Position numbers and translations under genes: made by a program. Below are positions 57,842 through 64,000 of a stretch of DNA of 64,000 nt, piece by piece (position 1 is the stretch's first letter; each line of letters starts with the position of its first letter). Under the pieces are notes generated by a model, which searched no databases, was not told the origin of the DNA, and saw only the letters and a program-made list of their open reading frames with translations. Source of the DNA: Pigmentibacter sp. JX0631 (GTDB lineage Bacteria; Bdellovibrionota_B; Oligoflexia; Silvanigrellales; Silvanigrellaceae); the NCBI RefSeq assembly GCF_029873255.1, contig NZ_CP123622.1, positions 62,001-126,000 on the forward strand. Direction: 5' to 3'.

Positions 57842-58033
57842 ATGACCAAATCAAATCTAAAAGATGAAAAAGCAAAATTAAATCATGATTACAAAGCAAA
57901 TATTCGATTTTTAGAAAATTTATTAGAAGAAATAAAATTAGCGACCACTATTGAAGAAATAAATGACCCACATATTCTTGCAAAATTAACTGATTGTATA
58001 GATTTCTTTAAAGATAAAGTTAAAATATCTTAA
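57842..58033 (+). CDS. Small charged helical protein
   Basis: 63 residues from ATG 57842, five bases after the acyltransferase stop, GGGGATAG in front. Lys/Glu-rich and helical (YKANIRFLENLLEEIKLATT), no family recognised. Position implies cotranscription with the acyltransferase. Confidence 0.55.
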   Translation: MTKSNLKDEKAKLNHDYKANIRFLENLLEEIKLATTIEEINDPHILAKLTDCIDFFKDKVKIS

Positions 58034-58078
58034 TTATCTAATAAAGATCATTTATTTCAATTTTTAATAGATAATTAA
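58030..58078. terminator. Possible bidirectional terminator, weak
   Basis: TTAATTATCTA (58030-58040) is the exact reverse complement of 58068-58078, between two converging genes. The stem is AT-only with a 27-base loop, so it is a weak candidate. Confidence 0.35.
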
Positions 58079-58089
58079 AATTTAATTCC

Positions 58090-58569
58090 TTAATTCCACG
58101 TGATCAATTCAAATACTTTATTATCTTGATCTTTTAAATAAACGCCATTAGCATTGGAATATAAATACACAACAGGAAACATACCATGTAATTGAATTTG
58201 TCCTATTAACGGAATTTTTAGAAATGAATTTAAATCTGTAAAACGATCTCCATAAAAAGCATTTAAAGACCAATTGCCGGAATCTGCCAAATAAAATTTA
58301 AATCTTTTTTTTCCAGAGGGATCGAAAAAATAAAAGACATCAGAAGCCTGTCCTGAATTAAATACTAACTGACATCCTGGTGGAAAATTTGTAGTTGAAG
58401 GACATGAATAAGGAGGATAAGTATTAGCGCTAAAATAAATATTACTTCTGTTTAATTTTGTATAATCCAATGTACTTACATTTACAGTATAATCAGCATA
58501 ACAAAAACTTGAATAACAGAAAGGTAAAAGACTTAAAAATATTCTAGAATAAAATTTAATTTTCAACAT
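58090..58569 (-). CDS. Small exported protein, partner of the aerolysin-like protein
   Basis: 159 residues from ATG 58569 with AAAGGAAG in front. Signal peptide about 1-25 (ending SFCYADY). The mature part has three cysteines in YPPYSCPSTTNFPPGCQ and a beta-rich pattern ending in VFELITWN. Not recognised. Start lies 11 bases after the stop of the upstream toxin-like gene, so the two are cotranscribed; it could be an accessory or second component. Confidence 0.65.
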   Translation of the reverse strand: MLKIKFYSRIFLSLLPFCYSSFCYADYTVNVSTLDYTKLNRSNIYFSANTYPPYSCPSTTNFPPGCQLVFNSGQASDVFYFFDPSGKKRFKFYLADSGNWSLNAFYGDRFTDLNSFLKIPLIGQIQLHGMFPVVYLYSNANGVYLKDQDNKVFELITWN

Positions 58570-58579
58570 AAAACTTCCT

Positions 58580-59776
58580 TTAAAGAGAAGGAACACTAAC
58601 CGGCCAAGTTACTAACATTTTTGGTTCATTTTCTTTACTATTCATAAAAGCAGTAGTCCCAGAAGTAATTCCAGAATTTGATTTAGAATCAAAATAGTCT
58701 TGTGCTTTAGAAAAAGTAAATTCAGAATTATTTTCAAATTTCTTATTCAATTCACTAATCAACTCATCTACTACAGGAAAATTATCATTTACTCCAATAT
58801 AAAGTACGTATTCACCTATCGTGGATTGTGTTTCGGGTTTATCAAAAGTAACAGTGTTTGTTACAGTAGTGCTGTCTTGAAAAGACACCGTTTTATTAAT
58901 TGCTTGTCCTATTGTTCCGCTAAGATCACCCGCTTTAATTGGAATTTTTAAGCCAATTGACCAAGATAAAGTTGTTGATGTCGTATCAGTTAAACCTGTT
59001 GAATAAGAAAATTGAAAGGATTGAGAAGTATCTGGACTAAGATATCCTTTTTGCTCAAGTTTCCAAAAGCTTAAATATTCTACTTTGTTTCCTGAAAACA
59101 TAGCATCAAAAAGTTGTTTTTTAGGAGAACAATTTTCTCCTTTGCCATCACATATTTGATAGAAAGAATTAGGTACTAAAGGCAACTGGATATAAGATAT
59201 AGGTTTGCTAAATTGGTATGAAAAATATGGACTCACATCTATAATATTATCGGTTCCTATAATTTCATTCATATTTGGTTGTTCTAAAGTATAAGCTAAA
59301 TTGGACATATTTATAGGACTTCCATTTTCTGTACTCAACTTTATGCTAACATCAGCTTTTTTATTGGTTAAATTGTCAGAAGCTACAATATGCAGTAATC
59401 CATTACCCATATCCCCTATTTCAAGCCGTGTATTGCAAAGAGGTTCTTGCATGCAATTAAGTTGAATAGGAAAATTTTTAAATCCGCCGGAAGTAAACGC
59501 TTCATTTAACTGAACAGTATTTAAATTTAATTTGCCATAAACATTTGGCAAATTACCACTATTTTGTTTGGCATATTGCTTTAAACCATTTAAATCAGGT
59601 AAAGGTGCAGGAATAATGCCATCGCTACTTCTATCTAAATTATTAACATTTAATATTTTCACATCACTATTTATTAATTTTTCAGATTTATTAGAAAATG
59701 CGTATATTTTTAAATCAAAAGTTAATAAAAAAAGATACATAGAAACTTTAAAATAGAGTTTTGTTTTCTTTTCCAT
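58580..59776 (-). CDS. Exported aerolysin/ETX-MTX2-like pore-forming protein (candidate)
   Basis: 398 residues with a signal peptide (about 1-26). From about residue 245 to 320 the sequence is a run of Ser/Thr-rich alternating strands: SFQFSYSTGLTDTTSTTLSW, then IPIKAGDLSGTIGQ, then TVSFQDSTTVTNTVTF. This long amphipathic hairpin pattern is how aerolysin-type beta pore formers look (two Ser/Thr-rich strands around a less polar tip). The first half has a CMQEPLC segment and may bind a receptor. No exact family match can be claimed. First gene of a two-gene unit. Confidence 0.5.
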   Translation of the reverse strand: MEKKTKLYFKVSMYLFLLTFDLKIYAFSNKSEKLINSDVKILNVNNLDRSSDGIIPAPLPDLNGLKQYAKQNSGNLPNVYGKLNLNTVQLNEAFTSGGFKNFPIQLNCMQEPLCNTRLEIGDMGNGLLHIVASDNLTNKKADVSIKLSTENGSPINMSNLAYTLEQPNMNEIIGTDNIIDVSPYFSYQFSKPISYIQLPLVPNSFYQICDGKGENCSPKKQLFDAMFSGNKVEYLSFWKLEQKGYLSPDTSQSFQFSYSTGLTDTTSTTLSWSIGLKIPIKAGDLSGTIGQAINKTVSFQDSTTVTNTVTFDKPETQSTIGEYVLYIGVNDNFPVVDELISELNKKFENNSEFTFSKAQDYFDSKSNSGITSGTTAFMNSKENEPKMLVTWPVSVPSL

Positions 59777-59999
59777 AGTTTACCTTTCTGAAAGAATAGA
59801 TAACCAAAAACAAATTAAGTAATACATCATTTTTGGGTAGCTAACAAAGAAAGGTTTTGATTGTAATTTTTTATGACATGCTATTTAGAAAAAAGAATAA
59901 ATAAAATCTTTGATTTTATTATAAATTTAAAGATTTTGCAGGCATTTGCATAATTACAAGACAGAATTTTTAAAATAATCACTAATAAACTAACATTAT

Positions 60000-61112
60000 T
60001 TAAATTAAAGAAGAATGTAAGCAATTTAAATTGATATTTTCACTAATTCCACTTCCAAAGAAATACAGAGAAGCTTTATCCAGTTTTTTTTCAATAGGAT
60101 GTTTACAAAAATATTTGTAAAAATTATCAATTAACCAAAATGAATCTAAAAAATCGACTGGATAATTGCAGCCCGGCAACGCAGAAAAGGCAAGATTAGC
60201 ACTTATTCCAACGGGGGATTCTACCATACCGCCTACCCAAGCAGGAATTTTTTCTTTTAAACAATAATTATGGATTTTAATACTTTCTGATAACCCACCT
60301 ACTCTTGGGATTTTTATGTTAACCATCTGACAACTTCCCAATTCATAGGCTTTAATAAGATCTTCACAGCTTTCTATTGATTCATCCAATGCAATCGGAA
60401 TATTTAATTTCTTTTGTAACTTTGCGTGTTCAACAATATCGTTGTGAGCCAAGGGTTGCTCAATACAAAATATAGAATATTCTTCCATTTTTTTAAATAT
60501 TTCAATTGTTTCTTTATTATATGGATAAGAAGCATTAGCATCAACCATTATTTGAGCATTAGGAAAAGCATTTCGCAATGCTGCTACAAAGTGAATATCA
60601 TTGCCGGGTTTGATTTTTAATTTTAGAGTTTTAATATCTTTATAACTATTGCTTTCATTTAGCATAGCAGAAATTTGTTCATGAATAGAAATTGTATTTG
60701 ATACTGTAACAATATTTTTTTCAGCTCCAAGAAATTTCGCCAAACTTTTTTTATTTATTTTAGCGAAATAGTCATAAGCAGCTATCGATAAAGAAGCCTT
60801 TGCAAAATTATTACCTTTAATAAAATTCAAAGATTTATCAAGTTCCTCTGGTGAGGAAAACGATTTTCCAACTAGAAATGGAAGTATAATTTCATTTAAA
60901 ACACAATATGCTGAAGAAAAAAATTCTGATTTATATACAGGATAGTCAAGAACTGGGGCTTCTCCAATCCCAAAATTCCCATCAGAATCTATTAACTTTA
61001 CAAGTATAATATTTCTTTGTACTAAAGAACCAAAGCTCGTAACAAATGGTCTAAGTAAAGGGATTGATACTTTAAATATTTCAATATTTTTAATTTTAAG
61101 AATATTATTCAT
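60000..61112 (-). CDS. Enolase-superfamily enzyme (OSBS / N-acylamino acid racemase / dipeptide epimerase group)
   Basis: 370 residues. N-terminal capping domain starting IKNIEIFKVSIPLLRPF, then the barrel: KLKIK (acid/base Lys), metal ligands VDANAS, CIEQPL and ALDES, and the second Lys in NIKIPRVGG, with GGMVESPVG near the end. This set fits the MLE subgroup: o-succinylbenzoate synthase, N-succinylamino acid racemase or dipeptide epimerase. The neighbours are an amino-acid carrier and an unknown protein, not menaquinone genes, so racemase/epimerase is favoured. ATG overlaps the preceding stop by four bases (ATGA coupling). Confidence 0.82.
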   Translation of the reverse strand: MNNILKIKNIEIFKVSIPLLRPFVTSFGSLVQRNIILVKLIDSDGNFGIGEAPVLDYPVYKSEFFSSAYCVLNEIILPFLVGKSFSSPEELDKSLNFIKGNNFAKASLSIAAYDYFAKINKKSLAKFLGAEKNIVTVSNTISIHEQISAMLNESNSYKDIKTLKLKIKPGNDIHFVAALRNAFPNAQIMVDANASYPYNKETIEIFKKMEEYSIFCIEQPLAHNDIVEHAKLQKKLNIPIALDESIESCEDLIKAYELGSCQMVNIKIPRVGGLSESIKIHNYCLKEKIPAWVGGMVESPVGISANLAFSALPGCNYPVDFLDSFWLIDNFYKYFCKHPIEKKLDKASLYFFGSGISENINLNCLHSSLI

Positions 61113-62602
61113 AATTGTAAGATATTTCCTTTTTCTTTAATTTGTTGAATAAATTGATTTTCAAACAAAGGATCAAAATTTTCTTGCAGTAAAAATTCGC
61201 ATAAACTTGGAATACTTAAGTTTAAAGCATCCTCACCTGGAATATTTAAAATAGAATGCATATGACTTTTGTTTAGCTTTATTTCCTTCTCCAAAAAATC
61301 TGAATAACATAAAAGATCATTCGTACCTTTCATAATTCCCCAAGAAAGACTGATATTCATAATCTCGCTAGGTAATTTTTTAAGGGCTGCAGCACGTTCA
61401 TGTTCACCAAGATCATTTTGTAAAAAATGTATTGATAAATCACGAATTTTAGTACAATATATCGATTGGTTCATACCCCCTAAAGGTAACAATCCGCCTT
61501 CTATCATGAAAAGAAAAAATTGCAGAACACCTTTTGGGATAATTCTATTTTCACGCAAATTTTCCAATATCTTCTCAATGAAAAGATCAGATTCACTATT
61601 TTCAATTTCAGAGGCTATGAGAGGAAATAATTTTTTTATCCCATTTTTTTCTATCACCTCATCAAAAGGTAATTGTCCAGATTGCCACCCGGTTTGAATC
61701 TCAGAAAAAATATTTAAAAATTTATCCCGCAATTTTTTATCAGAAAATATTTTATACGTTATACTTTTTTTATCTTCTAAAAGTTCAATTAAAAAATCCC
61801 AAGAAATTTTTTCATAATCTATTGAAACATGCTTTAAACCTGTTTGGCTTAAAATTTCGTTAAAAAGAAAAGAATTAACTTTAGATATCTGTTCACTAAA
61901 AGTTAAATTATTTTTATTTTCAGCATTTTCTTTTGTTGAAACTTCTTCAAAGAATGCGAATATTTTTTCAATATTTTTTATACCATTTTGCAATTCATCA
62001 ACTTTATTCGCATATTTTTTTCTAATAAAATTTGTTGCTTGCATTTTTAAGTTTAGAATACCAGATAATTCAAAAGAAGGTATATAAATTTGTGGAGTAT
62101 CTTTCCAACGATTAGATACTAACCGAACACATCCGTCATCTTTGTCAAACTGAATATATGCCGCACTATTTGCGTTGTTTAAGTAAACTCTACTTGTACC
62201 CATACTAAAATGAATTTTATTTTCATTATTTATATTTTTTGCTGCTGATAATATAGTCCCCTGAAAAATTAACGTATTTATGTTACGATTAACGCTAATA
62301 TTTTTCCCAACTTTATCTTGACTTCTAGGTATAGAAATATGCGAACCAGTTTCAGCACAAAAATTTGAATCAAAATATTTTTTAACTAAATAAGCAGTTT
62401 CAATATCATATACTTTTTTAATATTGTCTATTATTCTAGATTTTAAATTTTCTTTGTAAGGAAAATTTTTACTATCAGGTTTCCAATTACATGCTGGTTC
62501 ATAATAATATTTTAGATTTTTACTATCTATAATTCTTTTGAAATGAGGATTAATTTCTAATAATTTAAAAATTATCTCAGAGTATTTTTGTTTGTCTAGC
62601 AT
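61109..62602 (-). CDS. Unknown cytosolic protein in amino-acid operon
   Basis: 497 residues, no signal peptide or membrane segment, no family recognised. N-terminal third has FCAETGSHISIPRSQDKVGK and a FSMGTSRVYLNNANSAAYIQ stretch; the C-terminal part has FMIEGGLLPLGGMNQSIYCT and EHERAAALKKLPSEIM. Helical on the whole. Coupled to the racemase gene by a 4-base overlap, and 39 bases downstream of the carrier gene. The tight coupling suggests an enzyme working on the same substrate. Confidence 0.7.
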   Translation of the reverse strand: MLDKQKYSEIIFKLLEINPHFKRIIDSKNLKYYYEPACNWKPDSKNFPYKENLKSRIIDNIKKVYDIETAYLVKKYFDSNFCAETGSHISIPRSQDKVGKNISVNRNINTLIFQGTILSAAKNINNENKIHFSMGTSRVYLNNANSAAYIQFDKDDGCVRLVSNRWKDTPQIYIPSFELSGILNLKMQATNFIRKKYANKVDELQNGIKNIEKIFAFFEEVSTKENAENKNNLTFSEQISKVNSFLFNEILSQTGLKHVSIDYEKISWDFLIELLEDKKSITYKIFSDKKLRDKFLNIFSEIQTGWQSGQLPFDEVIEKNGIKKLFPLIASEIENSESDLFIEKILENLRENRIIPKGVLQFFLFMIEGGLLPLGGMNQSIYCTKIRDLSIHFLQNDLGEHERAAALKKLPSEIMNISLSWGIMKGTNDLLCYSDFLEKEIKLNKSHMHSILNIPGEDALNLSIPSLCEFLLQENFDPLFENQFIQQIKEKGNILQL

Positions 62603-62641
62603 AATTAATTCTCTAATTTTAATAAAATTTATAAAACATTT

Positions 62642-63859
62642 CTAAAAAGATAAAGTCTTAAGTATAATTGTAATTATAAAAGTTGTAATCACTGACATTT
62701 TCACATAGTTAAACCCCATTTTTTTATAAATTATATTGCAGATTGATAAAACGATAATTGCTGGATAACATATTTCAGCTAAAGGGATAATAATGTTCAT
62801 AATGCCGCTAAATCCCAAATTAGTTAATATACAAGCTAATATAATTGTAAATAGTAAACAAATAATATATGATTTATCTTCTTTAAAATGAAATATTTTA
62901 TTAAACATTTGTTGCAAGTAATTTGTAAAAACAGCTATTAAAGCAATTGCTGAAACTATGCTAGAAACTACAATTATTGCGCTAATTAACATTCCACTAT
63001 TTTTGCCTAAAATCATTGGAGCTAAGGTATTAATTATTTCATAGCGATCAACTCCCGCAAGTTCAGTACTATGAAATGAAGCTAGTAAACAGAATCCTAC
63101 ATACACAACTAAAAGTAATAAACCACCAATAATAGCTACTTTTACTGAGTCCATTTGGAATTTTTTGTCATTTTCTGACATTACTTTACAATCATTTTTT
63201 CGTAGATGAGAAGCGATAAATTGACCTATAAGTAAAACTCCAAGAAGATCTAAAGTTCCATATCCATCAATTAGTCCTTTTTGAATTGCCTGAAGTGGAT
63301 TTAAATCAGTTTGAATTTGTGAATTCATTCCAAAAAAGAGTCCATATATAACAAACATCAACAATATTATTATTTTAATAGGACCAAGAATTTTTCCAAT
63401 GTAGTCTATTATACTATTTTTCTTAAAAGTAAACAAAAGTAATATCGGAATAATTATAATACTAAATTGTATAAATGAAAGATCAGGTAAATACCAATTT
63501 AATGAAGTATATGCTGTTCCTAACAAACGTGGAATAACTCCTAAAGGGCCAAGCAAAATCATGCAAATAAAAATAATTAATTTCCCTGGAAAAATTCCCA
63601 CTTTTGAAAAATATTCTTCAATATTTCCATCATAAAGTAAAATTGATAATAGGCCAATAATGGGTAACAGTACGGTAGCTATTATAAAACCTATTAGGGC
63701 CCAATGTGTCATGTTACCCGAATCTTTTCCAAGCGCTAAGGCTAAAATAACACTTCCACTTCCAAATAACATTGCAAAAAAAGCAACTCCTGTAAAAATT
63801 AAATCAATAGATAAAAAAGGTTTTTTTAATTTTATGTTATGATCTATCGTATTTTTCAT
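62642..63859 (-). CDS. BrnQ-type branched-chain amino-acid carrier (LIVCS family)
   Basis: 405 residues with about 12 membrane segments. BrnQ-like landmarks: IFTGVAFFAMLFGSGSVILA near the start (family: FALFFGAGNLIFP), MILLGPLGVIPRLLGTAYT (family: GPxxAIPRxxxVxYE), and YGTLDLLGVLLIGQFIASHL (family: YLTMDALAAxxFG). Imports branched-chain amino acids with Na+ or H+. The substrate could differ, given the racemase downstream. First gene of the three-gene unit; promoter within 63860-64000. Confidence 0.85.
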   Translation of the reverse strand: MKNTIDHNIKLKKPFLSIDLIFTGVAFFAMLFGSGSVILALALGKDSGNMTHWALIGFIIATVLLPIIGLLSILLYDGNIEEYFSKVGIFPGKLIIFICMILLGPLGVIPRLLGTAYTSLNWYLPDLSFIQFSIIIIPILLLFTFKKNSIIDYIGKILGPIKIIILLMFVIYGLFFGMNSQIQTDLNPLQAIQKGLIDGYGTLDLLGVLLIGQFIASHLRKNDCKVMSENDKKFQMDSVKVAIIGGLLLLVVYVGFCLLASFHSTELAGVDRYEIINTLAPMILGKNSGMLISAIIVVSSIVSAIALIAVFTNYLQQMFNKIFHFKEDKSYIICLLFTIILACILTNLGFSGIMNIIIPLAEICYPAIIVLSICNIIYKKMGFNYVKMSVITTFIITIILKTLSF

Positions 63860-64000
63860 TCAAAAATTACTCCATATAATAAATATTTATAGTAACTTTT
63901 TTAATAGAAATTTATTCCTATTAAATGCAGAAAAAGATTTTTAAAAATATAGATTTAAAATTTATAAATAAAATTACCTATACTTTTAATTTTTTATATT

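Noticed and set aside
60000-61112. menC in a menaquinone pathway
   Set aside because: The neighbours are an amino-acid carrier and an unknown protein; no other men genes are seen, so the specific name is not given.

Overview
The window is AT-rich DNA from a Gram-negative, motile, chemotactic bacterium. Diderm markers are a lipid A-type acyltransferase, outer-membrane barrel proteins and LspA; a full CheB-CheV-CheA-STAS-CheW-CheY cluster is present. The base composition, the many secreted proteins of unknown function, the secreted proteins with eukaryote-like features and the LuxE/LuxC-type fusion would fit a Bdellovibrionota/Oligoflexia-type organism (for example Silvanigrellales). That placement is inference; no rRNA or tRNA gene was seen. 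No transposase or integrase gene was recognised.

Bases 1-25,650 form a defence and toxin-antitoxin island. It opens inside a type I-D CRISPR-Cas operon: cas10d (5' end cut by the window, with an internal start that should yield the small subunit Cas11d), cas7d/csc2, cas5d/csc1, HD-less cas3, cas6, cas4, cas1, cas2. A leader and one very long array follow (9491-19227, about 139 repeats by hand count). Spacer 47 is identical over all 33 nt to the DETH-box region of the cas3 gene in the same operon. After the array come a small XRE regulator, a Fic/Panacea toxin-antitoxin pair, a DUF4105/DUF3015 envelope gene pair and a three-gene HipB-HipS-HipT kinase system. The hip genes sit behind five operator-like palindromes spaced at about 40 bp and end in a perfect 31-bp inverted repeat.

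Bases 25,660-33,490 hold mostly exported proteins of unknown role: a methyltransferase with a signal peptide, an exported protein with an acidic/basic repeat and a KKKRKR nuclear-localisation-like motif, a lipoprotein with a small exported partner, and two solute-binding proteins.

Bases 33,490-57,840 are largely core genes: rlmN, an alpha/beta hydrolase, prs with a structured RNA in front of it, an M32 carboxypeptidase, a ClpC-type ATPase and lspA. Then come a LuxE-LuxC fusion with a small upstream peptide and a Crp/Fnr regulator, an orphan sugar-dehydrogenase small subunit, the chemotaxis operon, yhbY, folE, an OppA-like protein, dapF, a ferredoxin, a C2H2 zinc-finger protein and an LpxL-like acyltransferase.

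Bases 58,000-64,000 hold an aerolysin-like exported protein with a small exported partner, and a coupled operon for a BrnQ-type amino-acid carrier, an unknown protein and an enolase-superfamily racemase/OSBS-like enzyme.
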